From: Pirellulaceae bacterium
GTDB lineage: Bacteria > Planctomycetota > Planctomycetia > Pirellulales > Pirellulaceae
Assembly (NCBI GenBank): GCA_025459265.1
Contig: JALOQX010000017.1
Span: 1-35,562, forward strand
Direction of reading: 5' to 3'
Length of the DNA: 35,562 nt
Below, piece by piece: positions 7,319 through 15,925 of this stretch. Every line of letters begins with the position of its first letter. Position 1 is the stretch's first letter. A program made the position numbers and the translations under genes. Under the pieces are notes generated by a model that made no database searches, had not been told where the DNA came from, and saw only the letters and a list, made by a program, of their open reading frames with translations.

Positions 7319-9292
7319 TTGAACAGCCTATTGTTGGCCGGGCTGTCGCTGCTCCCCATCGCGGCGGTGGGATTGCTGCTGGTCGTGTACCGCTGGCCGG
7401 CGTCCCGTGCCATGCCCGTGTCCTATCTTGTGGCGGTGGTGCTGGCGCTGTGCGTGTGGCAGGTACCGGGCCTCCAGGTGGCGGCCGCGTCGCTGCGCGG
7501 GATCATCATCGCCGCCGAACTGCTGTTCATTGTGTTCGGCGCCATCCTGCTGCTCAACACGTTGGAAGAGAGCGGCGGGTTGGCGACCATCCGCCGCACC
7601 TTCTGCGATGTGAGTCCCGACCGGCGGGTGCAGGTCATCATCATCGCCTGGCTCTTTGGTTCGTTCATGGAGGGCGCGGCCGGCTTCGGCACGCCGGCGG
7701 CCGTGGTCGTGCCGTTGCTGGCGGGTATCGGATTTCCTCCGCTGGCCGCGGTCGTGGCGGGGATGCTGATCCAAAGCACGCCGGTCTCGTTTGGCGCCGC
7801 GGGGACGCCGATCCTGATTGGTGTGAGCCGCGGCCTGTCGGGACAGGCCGTGGTCGAGCGGTATGCGCTGGCCCGTGGCTGCGTGACGGCTGAGGGGGGC
7901 CTGGATTGGTCCCAGTTCCTCGCGGCGATCAGTTGGAAGGTGGCTTTGCTGCACATGGTGATCGGCACGCTCATTCCGCTGTTGGTCGTCATGACGATGA
8001 CGCGTTTTTTCGGCCCGCGGCGCCGACTGCGGGACGGTTGGGAGGTGTGGCCTTTCGCCCTTTTTGCGGCGGCCGCCATGACCGTGCCGTATTTTCTGGC
8101 CGCGGTGTGGTTGGGTCCGGAGTTTCCGTCACTGGTCGGCGGCGTCACCGGACTAGCGGTCGTGATGACCGCAGCGCGGCGTCGCTGGCTGACGCCCCCC
8201 GCGACGGCGGTGTGGGAGTTTGCGCCGGCGAGCCAATGGGACCCTGCGTGGCGCGGGCGATTCGATTGGGCGGGACGCTCAGCGTGTGGGGCGAGCGTAT
8301 CCCGCGTGCGCGCGTGGCTGCCCTACGTGCTGGTCGGCGCGCTCCTGGTGGTCACCCGCCTCAAGTCGCTGCCGTGTCACGACTGGCTGACCCGCGTGGA
8401 GATTCCCTTCCAACACCTGCTGGGCACGACGATTGGCCACACGCTGACGCCGTTGTATTTGCCTGGGACGATCTTCCTGCTCGTGTCGCTGCTGACGTGG
8501 CCGCTGCATGGCATGCCCGCCGCAGCGTTCGGCCGGGCCTGGGGTCGCTCCGTCCGCACGCTGGGGGCGGCGTCGGTGGCGCTGGTCTTCACCGTCCCCA
8601 TGGTGCAGGTGTTCCTCTACACGGGCCAGGGGGCGGCGCAGCTGCCCGAGATGCCGATTGCGTTAGCCACCGGCGTGGAAATTCTGTCGGGACAAGCCTG
8701 GCCGCTCTTCGCGCCGCTGGTAGGCGGCATTGGTGCGGCCGTCGCCGGCAGCAACACGATCAGTAACATGATGTTGTCACTTTTCCAGTTCAATGTGGCG
8801 CTGAAGATCGACGTCGACCCGACCTGGATCGTCGCGCTGCAAGCGGTCGGCGGCGCGGCCGGCAACATGATCTGCGTGCACAACGTCGTCGCCGCCTCGG
8901 CCGTGGTGGGACTGCTGGGCCAGGAGGGCACGGTCATTCGCAAGACGCTGCTGCCGTTCTGCTACTACACGTTCGTCGCCGGCACGCTCGGCATGATGAT
9001 CCTGGCCGTGCCCGCGCCGGAGCACGGCACCGGCCAGGGGCGATCGGCGGCGGTTCGCCCCAGGGACGCCCCCACATGCCACCGGGCACGGACGCCCGCC
9101 GAACTCCCGGCGTCCGCCGCGGATCGTCCCGCGGCGGCCCTTGCCAGCGAACCCGAGACGCCCCAAGATATGGGCAGTCGGTCGACCCGGCCGGCTGTGC
9201 GACGCGCGGCCCCGCGGCGACACGGTGGATGGCCTGTGGACGCGGCGGCGCGTCGATACGCGGAAGGAAGCAAATCATGGCGGTCGATCTGA
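7319..9292 (+). CDS. lctP: L-lactate permease (LctP family)
   Basis: A 657-residue polytopic membrane protein. The LctP family imports lactate and glycolate with protons. Family hallmarks are plain: [19 protein letters not shown], then [18 protein letters not shown], and late in the protein [19 protein letters not shown]. Hydrophobic segments alternate throughout up to about residue 562. The start is TTG 7319, with GAGG about 8 nt upstream and no better in-frame ATG or GTG. The family is normally about 550 residues. Here a further ~95 residues rich in Arg, Ala and Pro follow the last helix and run through inverted repeats (9090-9137) into the next gene, overlapping it by 16 nt. That tail looks like intergenic DNA read in frame, so the functional C terminus is probably near 9010-9030. 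Confidence 0.88.
   Translation: MNSLLLAGLSLLPIAAVGLLLVVYRWPASRAMPVSYLVAVVLALCVWQVPGLQVAAASLRGIIIAAELLFIVFGAILLLNTLEESGGLATIRRTFCDVSPDRRVQVIIIAWLFGSFMEGAAGFGTPAAVVVPLLAGIGFPPLAAVVAGMLIQSTPVSFGAAGTPILIGVSRGLSGQAVVERYALARGCVTAEGGLDWSQFLAAISWKVALLHMVIGTLIPLLVVMTMTRFFGPRRRLRDGWEVWPFALFAAAAMTVPYFLAAVWLGPEFPSLVGGVTGLAVVMTAARRRWLTPPATAVWEFAPASQWDPAWRGRFDWAGRSACGASVSRVRAWLPYVLVGALLVVTRLKSLPCHDWLTRVEIPFQHLLGTTIGHTLTPLYLPGTIFLLVSLLTWPLHGMPAAAFGRAWGRSVRTLGAASVALVFTVPMVQVFLYTGQGAAQLPEMPIALATGVEILSGQAWPLFAPLVGGIGAAVAGSNTISNMMLSLFQFNVALKIDVDPTWIVALQAVGGAAGNMICVHNVVAASAVVGLLGQEGTVIRKTLLPFCYYTFVAGTLGMMILAVPAPEHGTGQGRSAAVRPRDAPTCHRARTPAELPASAADRPAAALASEPETPQDMGSRSTRPAVRRAAPRRHGGWPVDAAARRYAEGSKSWRSI
9090..9137. 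repeat. Two consecutive inverted repeats, terminator-like
   Basis: GGACGCC at 9090-9096 pairs with GGCGTCC at 9109-9115. CCGCCGCGG at 9114-9122 pairs perfectly with CCGCGGCGG at 9129-9137 across a 6-nt loop. There is no T-tract. Such hairpins are usual between genes, yet here they lie inside the open frame of the lctP tail, which supports reading this tail as non-coding in origin. Confidence 0.5.
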
Positions 9293-10284
9293 CGACAACG
9301 TATCTGGGCCTGTCGCTGCGCAACCCGCTGGTGGTGGCCGCCTGTCCGCTGACGGGTGTGCGGGAGTCGCTGCGCGAGCTGGAGGCGTGCGGCGCGGCGG
9401 CGGCCGTGTTGCCGTCCCTTTTTGCGGAGCAGATCGAACATGAAGAGACTCAGGTGGCGGGCTTGTACGATCAGGCCAGCGAGTCCTTTGGGGAAGCGAC
9501 GACGTACTTCCCGGAACTCTCGCAGTGGCACACCGGTCCGGAGCCCTACCTGCAGTACATTGCCGACTGCAAGCGGGAATGCGCGATTCCGATCATTGCC
9601 AGCCTCAACGGTTCGGACGAAGGGTCGTGGTTGCGCTATGCCCGGCTGATGGAAACGGCCGGCGCCGATGCGCTGGAACTGAATGTCTACTTCGTGCCGA
9701 CTGACCCGCACGACGACGCGGAGCTGATCGAACAACGATACGTGGACCTGGTCGCGGCCGTGCGTCGCACGATCTCGATTCCGCTGGCTGTGAAGATCGG
9801 CCCGTTCGTCACGAGCCTGCCTCATCTCGCGGCGCGGTTGGCGGCCGCCGGCGCCCAGGGGCTGGTGCTGTTCAATCGCTATCTGGAACCGGACATCGAT
9901 ACGGAGGCTCTGCAGATTGCGCCGAACCTGGTGCTGAGCGATCGCCACGAACTGCGTCTGTCCCTGCGCTGGATCGCGACGCTGCGGCATCAGGTGGACG
10001 TGTCCCTGGCGGCCACTTCGGGCGTCCACTTCGCCGAAGACGTGCTCAAAGCGCTGCTGGCGGGGGCGGACGTGGCCATGGTCGCGGCAGCGCTGCTCCG
10101 CTACGGCCCGTGCTGGCTGTCGTCGATGCTCAGCGAAATGACGCGCTGGCTCGAGAACCGGGACTACATCGGGGTGAGCCAGTTGCGGGGCAGTATGAGC
10201 ATGCGCAATTACGCGGATCCCAGCGCCTACCATCGAGCGAACTACACCAAAGCACTCACGTCATACACGCGCGACTTGATCTGA
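9277..10284 (+). CDS. Dihydroorotate dehydrogenase-like flavoprotein
   Basis: A 335-residue TIM-barrel protein of the DHOD-like FMN family. It starts [26 protein letters not shown], like class 1 PyrD, and has [28 protein letters not shown] and a C-terminal phosphate-site-like [16 protein letters not shown]. The ATG at 9277 is preceded by a strong GGAAGGA ribosome-binding site 7 nt away. A DHOD-like subgroup of this length occurs in many bacteria alongside a true PyrD, and its substrate is not settled. I therefore do not assign pyrD. The start overlaps the end of the lctP frame, so the two may be translationally linked. Confidence 0.85.
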   Translation: MAVDLTTTYLGLSLRNPLVVAACPLTGVRESLRELEACGAAAAVLPSLFAEQIEHEETQVAGLYDQASESFGEATTYFPELSQWHTGPEPYLQYIADCKRECAIPIIASLNGSDEGSWLRYARLMETAGADALELNVYFVPTDPHDDAELIEQRYVDLVAAVRRTISIPLAVKIGPFVTSLPHLAARLAAAGAQGLVLFNRYLEPDIDTEALQIAPNLVLSDRHELRLSLRWIATLRHQVDVSLAATSGVHFAEDVLKALLAGADVAMVAAALLRYGPCWLSSMLSEMTRWLENRDYIGVSQLRGSMSMRNYADPSAYHRANYTKALTSYTRDLI

Positions 10285-10304
10285 CGTGACGTGGGGCGGA
10301 CCTG

Positions 10305-10337
10305 GGGGCCGGCGCGGGGCCGGCGCGGGGCCGGCGC
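10305..10337. repeat. Tandem repeat, three 11-bp units
   Basis: GGGGCCGGCGC occurs three times head to tail between the convergent ends of the DHOD-like and PEBP genes. Each unit contains the palindrome GCCGGC, so the array can also fold. It may act as a weak bidirectional terminator or be a slippage product. Confidence 0.7.
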
Positions 10338-10362
10338 AGGTGGCGGCTTTGGGCACCGCAGG

Positions 10363-10953
10363 CTATTTTTCCCGCGCGTAGGTCCCGACCAGTTCGCCGG
10401 TTGCCAACACGTGGCCCTGCATGCGGCGGAGCAATTCGTCCTGAGTGCAGCCGGGCGGCACGTCGAGTGGCGTGTCGAGCGCGTAGAGTCGGAAGTGATA
10501 GTGGTGAACGCCGTGGCCGGGGGGCGGCAGGGGGCCGCGATAGCCGATCGTCTGGCCGCTGGGCCAGGAGTTCTTGCCTTGCCGCGCCGCGAGCGGTTCG
10601 GTGAGCTGGGCGGCTTTGGGCAGACCGCCCGGCAGTTCCGACACATCCGGAGCCAGATCGTACAGCACCCAGTGGACCCAGGGCTGCGGCGAGGGCGCGT
10701 CGGGATCGTCGCAGATCAGCGCCAGCTCGCGCGTACCGGGTGGGGGCTGGCTCCAACGCAGGTGCGGCGAGCGATCTTCGCCTTCGCCCGTCACCACGCG
10801 CGGCATCGGTTGCCCGGCCACGAAATCGGGGCTAGTCAGCTCGATTCTCATGAGCGAGTCCTCGCGCGACACCGGGACCGCCCGACCGCCGTTACAGCCG
10901 GCACCTGGCCACACGACGGCCAGCAGCAGCAAGGCGACACCGGAACGCGGCAT
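10363..10953 (-). CDS. YbhB/PEBP-family lipoprotein
   Basis: A 196-residue protein of the phosphatidylethanolamine-binding (YbhB/YbcL) family. It begins MPRSGVALLLLAVVWPGAGC, a lipoprotein signal with the lipidated Cys at 20. The mature domain opens with IELTSPDFVAGQPMP and carries the ligand-pocket signature DDPDAPSPQPWVHWVLYDL and later GVHHYHFRLYALD, all typical of bacterial PEBP. Bacterial members have no firmly known reaction. The gene begins 8 nt after the sigma factor stop on the same strand, so the two are probably one transcript. The ribosome-binding site is weak, which fits coupled translation. Confidence 0.88.
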   Translation of the reverse strand: MPRSGVALLLLAVVWPGAGCNGGRAVPVSREDSLMRIELTSPDFVAGQPMPRVVTGEGEDRSPHLRWSQPPPGTRELALICDDPDAPSPQPWVHWVLYDLAPDVSELPGGLPKAAQLTEPLAARQGKNSWPSGQTIGYRGPLPPPGHGVHHYHFRLYALDTPLDVPPGCTQDELLRRMQGHVLATGELVGTYAREK

Positions 10954-10961
10954 GAGTGCGA

Positions 10962-12578
10962 TCAGTCCAGGAATCCCACGAGCTCCGCGCTGCGGCTGGG
11001 CTCCTGCAGTTTCCGCAGGGCCCGGTCCTCGATCTGCCGGATGCGCTCGCGGGTCACCTTGAAAATCGACGCGACCTCTTCGAGTGTATAGTTGTAGCCG
11101 TCGCCCAGCCCGTACCGCAGGTTGATGATCTCGCGCTCGCGATAGCCCAGCGTCTGCAGCAAGCTGCGAATGCGTCCCTGCAACATCTGGTGCCCCGCAC
11201 CATCAGCTGGCCCTTCGGAGTCTTCCTTCGAGAGCAGGTCCGCGAACTTGCTGTCTTCGCCCCTTCCTACGGCCTGGTCCAGGCTCGCCGGCATCTGCCG
11301 GATCCGCAGGATCTGCCGCGCCTCCTCGACGGGTAGATCGGCAGCCTTCGCGGTTTCTTCCACCGTGGGCTCCCGCCCGAGTTCGTGATAGAGTCGACCG
11401 AACACCTGCTTGACCCGAGCGATGACCGGCGCCATGTGCACCGGGACGCGGATCGTGCGACTCTGATCCGCCACGGCGCGCGTGACGGCCTGCCGGATCC
11501 ACCACGTCGCGTACGTGCTGAACTTGAACCCGCGGCGATACTCGAACTTCTCGACCGCCCGCATCAACCCGGCGTTGCCTTCCTGGATCAGATCGAGGAA
11601 GCTCACGCCGCGATTGCGGTACTTTTTGACAATGGACACAACCAGCCGCAGATTGCCTTGCGACAGACCGCGTTTGGCCGTCTGGTACTCGGCGAGCGAC
11701 CTGCGGAGGCTCTCCAGCCGCCGTGCGAGCGCTTCCGGCGTGTGCTGCGTCATGCGCAGCAGCCGTCGCAGTTCCGTACTCCAGCGTTCTCGCTCACTGC
11801 GGCTCCCCGCCTTCGTCTGCGCCAGCAGCTTGTCGAGTTCCGCCACCCGCTCTGCCACTCGGACGAACCGCGGGAAGATGCCCTCAAAGTGCTCCATCCG
11901 CAGGCCGAGTTCCTCCACCAACCGCGCGGCGCGGCGACGGCGCCGCACCAGTTGCAGTCGCGCGTCACGCCGTTTGGACATCGACCCGCGTGGCGACGCC
12001 ATCACCCGGTAGTCCTCGCGGTTCCGCTCGAGCAGCACCTCCAACGTCCGCAGATTGTGGGGGAACCGACCGAGGATCTGGTGCTTTTCCAGGGCGTCGC
12101 TGACCGACACCTGGATCGTCCGATCGAACGGAAGCTCCCGGGCGTAGACGCGGGCCAGTGTCTGGACGGCGGACCGCAGGATAAACGCGACTTCGAGCAA
12201 CTCGCGGCGAAACCGCCGCCGCGACAATTCCACCTTGCGGGCCAGCGTCACTTCCTCGCGGTGCGACAGCAGCGCGATCTTGCCGATCTGGTTTAAGTAC
12301 AGACGCAGCGGATCGTCGGGCCAGGTCACGTTGTCCGAGGTGGCCTGCGCGCGATCCTCGTCCCACGCCATCGAAGCCCGAGCCGGATCCAGCTCGCCGT
12401 CGTCCTCGGGGTCCATCCCCAAGTCCGCGTCCAGATCGGGGTCGAACTCTGTTTCCAGGTCGACGTTCAGTTCGGCATCGAGGTCCGTACTGAAATCCAG
12501 TGCCATCGTGCCCGCCTCGCCGGGCGTGGGCGTATGAAACTGCCCGTCCTCGCTCGTGTAGCCTTCGTACATCTTCAT
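10962..12578 (-). CDS. rpoD: RpoD-type sigma-70 factor
   Basis: A sigma-70 family factor of 538 residues from the ATG at 12578. Region 1.2 ([24 protein letters not shown]) is near 86-110. Region 2, near 303-375, includes [27 protein letters not shown] and [14 protein letters not shown]. Region 3 follows, and region 4 near the C terminus has [21 protein letters not shown]. Region 1.1 is not recognisable; instead, residues 26-65 are an acidic Asp/Glu/Leu tract. Between regions 1.2 and 2 lies a long basic helical insert rich in Arg. An in-frame ATG at 12680 and one at 12572 are alternative starts. It could be the primary sigma or one of several paralogues, so the symbol is tentative. PEBP follows after 8 nt. 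Confidence 0.85.
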   Translation of the reverse strand: MKMYEGYTSEDGQFHTPTPGEAGTMALDFSTDLDAELNVDLETEFDPDLDADLGMDPEDDGELDPARASMAWDEDRAQATSDNVTWPDDPLRLYLNQIGKIALLSHREEVTLARKVELSRRRFRRELLEVAFILRSAVQTLARVYARELPFDRTIQVSVSDALEKHQILGRFPHNLRTLEVLLERNREDYRVMASPRGSMSKRRDARLQLVRRRRRAARLVEELGLRMEHFEGIFPRFVRVAERVAELDKLLAQTKAGSRSERERWSTELRRLLRMTQHTPEALARRLESLRRSLAEYQTAKRGLSQGNLRLVVSIVKKYRNRGVSFLDLIQEGNAGLMRAVEKFEYRRGFKFSTYATWWIRQAVTRAVADQSRTIRVPVHMAPVIARVKQVFGRLYHELGREPTVEETAKAADLPVEEARQILRIRQMPASLDQAVGRGEDSKFADLLSKEDSEGPADGAGHQMLQGRIRSLLQTLGYREREIINLRYGLGDGYNYTLEEVASIFKVTRERIRQIEDRALRKLQEPSRSAELVGFLD

Positions 12579-13082
12579 ACCTGCAAAAAACTTGGGGTGA
12601 GCGGCGTGATGCCGCACCTGCGCACACCGACGCGGTGGCCGTGGACCGGGGGATTCAGCTTGTGGAGTGACTCGACGCATCCCACGCCAAGCGACGGTAG
12701 GTGAAGGGCCTCCTTCCGTGCCCTCCGGTGCGTTAGTATACTCGGGTCCAGGGCTTGCGGCCAGCGCCAGTATGTGCTAGGGGCACGCCGCTTGCCAAGC
12801 CCAAATTGGGCCCCCTCGGTGGAAGCGATGCCACGACAACGTGAATCGGCCTGCATTTGCGGCCGCCTCGGGCAGGGCCCCGGGGATTCTCGAGGCGACC
12901 GGCCAAGCGACACGGCACAGGGTGGTTCGACCAGCGATGGCCGATCGATCCCGTTTCGGACACATGCGCAGTGAAACTGCCATTTTTCTGGTGGTATTTG
13001 CGGCGAGGCAGGTTGTGGGGAGGTGGGCCGGCCGGGGGCATATGTGCGCGAGATAGAACAGCTAATGGAGGGAGAACAGGTC
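12579..13082. other. Divergent intergenic region, sigma/htrA
   Basis: About 500 nt separate the divergent sigma and htrA genes. Frames open across it show no recognisable domain. It contains a possible sigma promoter (-10 at 12735-12740), a small inverted repeat GCCCA/TGGGC at 12799-12811, and CGCCTCG...CGAGGCG around 12865-12900. The htrA side is long enough for a structured leader or a small RNA, but nothing specific could be identified. Confidence 0.5.
12735..12763 (-). promoter_or_regulatory. Possible promoter of the sigma gene
   Basis: On the minus strand TATACT (12735-12740) is a good -10 box. The -35 at 17-nt spacing, TGGCCG (12758-12763), is poor. The core AGTATACT is itself palindromic, so a -10 could be read in either direction. 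The leader to ATG 12578 would be about 150 nt. Confidence 0.3.
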
Positions 13083-14579
13083 ATGTCAGGCAGAGAGTTT
13101 TCGCCGCGGCAACGTTTGGCTCTTGGTGGGATGATACTGGCCAGCCTGTGTGCCGCCGTCTCGATTTCGGCCCAGCAGCCGGTCGTGGACGCGGACGCCT
13201 GGGGGCATGCCGACGCGTTGTCGCGTGCCTTTCGTCAGGCGGCCAGCCATGTGATTCCGACGGTGGTGACGATCAAGACGTCGTCGCGGCCGAGGTCCAT
13301 GGCGGGTCCGCGCGGGATGGAGGAAGCGCCCAATCCGTTTGAGGGCACGCCCTGGGAGCAGTTCTTCGGCGAGGGATTTGGACAGCAGATCATTCCGCGC
13401 CGGGAAGGGCTGGGTTCCGGGGTGATCATTGACGCCAGCGGCATCGTGCTGACCAACAATCACGTGGTTGAGGGGATGGACAGCGTGGTGGTCGGGTTGG
13501 CCGACGGGCGCGAGTTTACGGCCACGGACATCAAGACGGATCCGCAGAGCGATCTGGCGGTGCTGCGCATCGCGAACGCCGGCGACCTGCCGGCGGCGAC
13601 GTTGGGGGATTCCGACGCCCTGCAGATCGGTGACTGGGTGTTAGCCGTGGGCAGTCCGTTCGGGCTGGACGAAACGGTCAGTGCCGGGATCATCAGTGCC
13701 AAGGGGCGGGCATTGCAGGCCGCCGAACGCGCTCAGTTTCTGCAGACGGATGCGGCGATCAACCCGGGCAATTCCGGCGGTCCCTTGGTCAATCTGCGCG
13801 GTGAGGTGGTGGGCATCAATACGGCGATCGCGTCGCGCAGCGGGGCGTATCAAGGGGTGGGCTTTGCCATCCCCACCAATCTGGTCAAGTGGGTGTCGGA
13901 CCAGTTGGTGCGCGAGGGACGTGTGAAGCGCGCGTATTTAGGGGTGGGCGTGGGCGCGCTCACTCCCGAGCTTGCCGAGCAGTTTGGGGGGCAGGTGGGG
14001 CAGGGCGTGGTGGTGCAGCGCGTTTATCCCGGCTCGCCTGCCGACAAGGCCGGTGTGCAGTTTGGTGATGTGATCACGACCTTCCAGGGTGCGGCGATCC
14101 ACTCGCCCAGCGATCTGCAGCAAGCCGTCGAGAAGGTGGCGGTGGGGTCGACGGTGGCGGTGGTGCTGTTGCGCGACGGCCAGACCGCCACGGTTTCGGT
14201 GACGCTGGAGGAACTGCCCGAACTGCTGGCCGAAGGGCAGGCCCTGCCCAATGCGCCGCCGCGGCGATCAACGACAGCCACGGAGATGGAGAAGGCGATG
14301 GGGATCGAGGTGCGCGACCTCACGGCTCAGATTGCGCGGCAGTTGGGCTACGAAGACCGCACGTCGGGCGTGCTCGTCACGTGGGTGGATCCGACGGGGC
14401 TGGCGGCGGACAAGGGACTCGGTCGCGGCATGCTGATCCTGAAGGTGCGCAAGACCGACGTCTTGACCGTGGAGCAGTTTCGCGAGGCGCTCCAGGGCGA
14501 GTCGCTGGAGCGCGGCATCCCGCTGCTGATTGCCACGCCGACGCAGGAAACGGTGATCACGCTCAAGAGCAGCCCGTAG
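13083..14579 (+). CDS. HtrA/DegQ-type periplasmic serine protease
   Basis: A 498-residue exported protease-chaperone that degrades misfolded envelope proteins. The signal peptide is MSGREFSPRQRLALGG followed by a hydrophobic core, with cleavage likely after SISA near 30. The trypsin-like domain has the full triad: H127 in LTNNHVVEG, D157 in SDLAVLRI and S231 in NPGNSGGPL. Two PDZ domains follow, about 285-380 (AYLGVGVGALTPELAEQFGG) and 405-495 (MGIEVRDLTAQIARQLG). Residues 67-85 form a loop rich in Gly, Pro and Glu, matching the LA loop region. ATG 13083 was chosen because the signal peptide starts there; a GGAGGG lies about 12 nt upstream, and ATG 13065 is an alternative. A hairpin and a paired palindrome follow the stop. 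Confidence 0.92.
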   Translation: MSGREFSPRQRLALGGMILASLCAAVSISAQQPVVDADAWGHADALSRAFRQAASHVIPTVVTIKTSSRPRSMAGPRGMEEAPNPFEGTPWEQFFGEGFGQQIIPRREGLGSGVIIDASGIVLTNNHVVEGMDSVVVGLADGREFTATDIKTDPQSDLAVLRIANAGDLPAATLGDSDALQIGDWVLAVGSPFGLDETVSAGIISAKGRALQAAERAQFLQTDAAINPGNSGGPLVNLRGEVVGINTAIASRSGAYQGVGFAIPTNLVKWVSDQLVREGRVKRAYLGVGVGALTPELAEQFGGQVGQGVVVQRVYPGSPADKAGVQFGDVITTFQGAAIHSPSDLQQAVEKVAVGSTVAVVLLRDGQTATVSVTLEELPELLAEGQALPNAPPRRSTTATEMEKAMGIEVRDLTAQIARQLGYEDRTSGVLVTWVDPTGLAADKGLGRGMLILKVRKTDVLTVEQFREALQGESLERGIPLLIATPTQETVITLKSSP

Positions 14580-14600
14580 ACGAAGTTGAGGGGTGCTTGG

Positions 14601-14631
14601 GGGGGCGCAGGCGGCCGACCGGCACGCCCCC
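14601..14631 (+). terminator. Candidate terminator hairpin after htrA
   Basis: GGGGGCG (14601-14607) pairs with CGCCCCC (14625-14631). Inside the loop, GCCG and CGGC can pair again. It starts 22 nt after the htrA stop. It lacks a T-tract, as is common in this window, so its termination strength is uncertain. Confidence 0.45.
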
Positions 14632-14696
14632 GCGGGCTCGCGGGAGCGGTCCGTACGGGCGCGCCCAGAAATCAGTTACTGAATCGAGCATTGTCG

Positions 14697-14740
14697 CACG
14701 GCTCTCCGAGCCGTGAACGCTCGACTCGGAGAGTCGAGCG
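14697..14740. repeat. Paired palindromic hairpins (REP/BIME-like)
   Basis: CACGGCTC (14697-14704) and GAGCCGTG (14708-14715) form a perfect 8-bp stem around TCC. CGCTCGACTC (14718-14727) and GAGTCGAGCG (14731-14740) form a perfect 10-bp stem around GGA. The central nine bases of the first (CTCTCCGAG) are the reverse complement of those of the second (CTCGGAGAG), so the two units are inverted copies of one core. The element lies between the convergent htrA and HEAT genes and could terminate both. Confidence 0.75.
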
Positions 14741-14778
14741 ACGGACGGCGATTCGGTGACTTCTTGTTCAGCGCGTCT

Positions 14779-15633
14779 TTACCGTTCGATGGCCGAGAGC
14801 GCCTCCTGCGCGGCTGCGCGGACGCGCGGATCGTTGTCCGACAGGGCCTCACTCAACGCGGGGACGGCCTCGTCGGCATCGGGGCCGAGGCCGCCGAGCA
14901 TGATAGCGGCCCAGCGGCGGACGGTGGGCAGCGGGTGGTTGAGCAGTTCGCGGAGGGCCGGCACCGAGGCCGGCCCGACACGCGTCAGGACGCGCGCGGC
15001 GGCGGCCTCGAGCAGCTGGAGCTCACGCGCGTGATCCGCCCGCTCGCGGTCACGCAGCTCCCGCCCATCGAGCAGCTCCCGTTGCGCCGCGGCCAGGCCT
15101 TCCTGTAGCACGGCCAGGTCGCCGGCCAGCGACTGGTGGGCTTCCCGCGCGACGGCCAGTTCGGCGGCAAGCACCTCCGGGCCGGGCGCTTCGTCCCCGC
15201 CGCTTGCGCCCTCATCCTGTGACGCGCCAGTGGTACTTGCCGTCCCGCCGCCCTGGCCCAGCGCATCGAGCACGAGGGCGACCACCTCGTCGTAGTGCGC
15301 CTGCAACTCGGCGAGCTCCGCCGTGCGCTGTTCCAGCTGTTGACTCTGCGACTGCAGCCGCCGCGTCCTCTCGTCCAGCATCGTCTCCAGCAACCGCAGC
15401 CGCTGCTGGTCCATGCTGCGGCTCGCCGTCGCGGGCGCCACCGCAGCCCGCTCGGCCGACGTGTTGCGCTGCGCCACCGCCAGCTCGGGAAGCGGCTCGG
15501 CGGCCGGGAGTGGCAGGGCGGCCACGCGCTGGGACCCGCCATACCGCACGATCCCCAGCAGCGCCGCCACCACGATCAGCGTGGTGGCCGCGAGGTACAC
15601 GGCCAGCGTCAGCAGACCGTTTCTGCCGTCCAC
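14779..15633 (-). CDS. Membrane-anchored coiled-coil protein with HEAT repeats
   Basis: A 284-residue protein starting at GTG 15633, fixed by a strong GGGAGGTG 6 nt upstream. It opens with one transmembrane helix (LLTLAVYLAATTLIVVAALL at about 6-25). A Gln/Glu/Arg/Leu-rich coiled coil follows (about 75-125), then a Gly/Ser/Glu linker, then a second coiled coil (about 155-215) rich in AVAREAHQSL-type heptads. The C terminus carries two HEAT-like repeats (VPALRELLNHPLPTVRRWAAIML and VPALSEALSDNDPRVRAAAQEAL). HEAT repeats are protein-binding surfaces, so it is probably a membrane-tethered scaffold. Function unknown. A good promoter lies at 15766-15795, and the gene is convergent with htrA. Confidence 0.8.
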   Translation of the reverse strand: MDGRNGLLTLAVYLAATTLIVVAALLGIVRYGGSQRVAALPLPAAEPLPELAVAQRNTSAERAAVAPATASRSMDQQRLRLLETMLDERTRRLQSQSQQLEQRTAELAELQAHYDEVVALVLDALGQGGGTASTTGASQDEGASGGDEAPGPEVLAAELAVAREAHQSLAGDLAVLQEGLAAAQRELLDGRELRDRERADHARELQLLEAAAARVLTRVGPASVPALRELLNHPLPTVRRWAAIMLGGLGPDADEAVPALSEALSDNDPRVRAAAQEALSAIER

Positions 15634-15765
15634 GCGACACCTCCCGTCGTGACCGGGCGCCCCCCAGCGACCGCTCTGCGGCCGCTGGAAGCCGGCCGCA
15701 CCGCGACTTGCCGTCCGCGGCCACCGCGGATTGGGCAGGTTGAAAAAGCCAGCCGAGGCCCCTTC

Positions 15766-15795
15766 ATTGTAGGTCCGCCGTTGGCAGCGGGTCAA
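15766..15795 (-). promoter_or_regulatory. Strong candidate promoter of the HEAT-repeat gene
   Basis: On the minus strand TTGACC (15790-15795) and TACAAT (15766-15771) are separated by 18 nt. Each is a 5 of 6 match, one of the best promoter-like pairs in the window. The leader to GTG 15633 would be about 125 nt. Confidence 0.62.
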
Positions 15796-15925
15796 CGCAA
15801 CCGATCCCCATCCCCTCTGGGCACCTGTGCCCCGGCCTGCTACATCTTGTCGCGAGCTGGCGGGGGACTCGTCGCGTGGACGATGGGTGCCCGCCGCCGG
15901 CAGGGCCATCCTCCGAGGAGTTGCC

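Noticed and set aside
12575-13084. Minus-strand open frame filling the sigma/htrA intergenic region
   Set aside because: No domain, no clear ribosome-binding site, arbitrary Pro/Arg/Ser composition.
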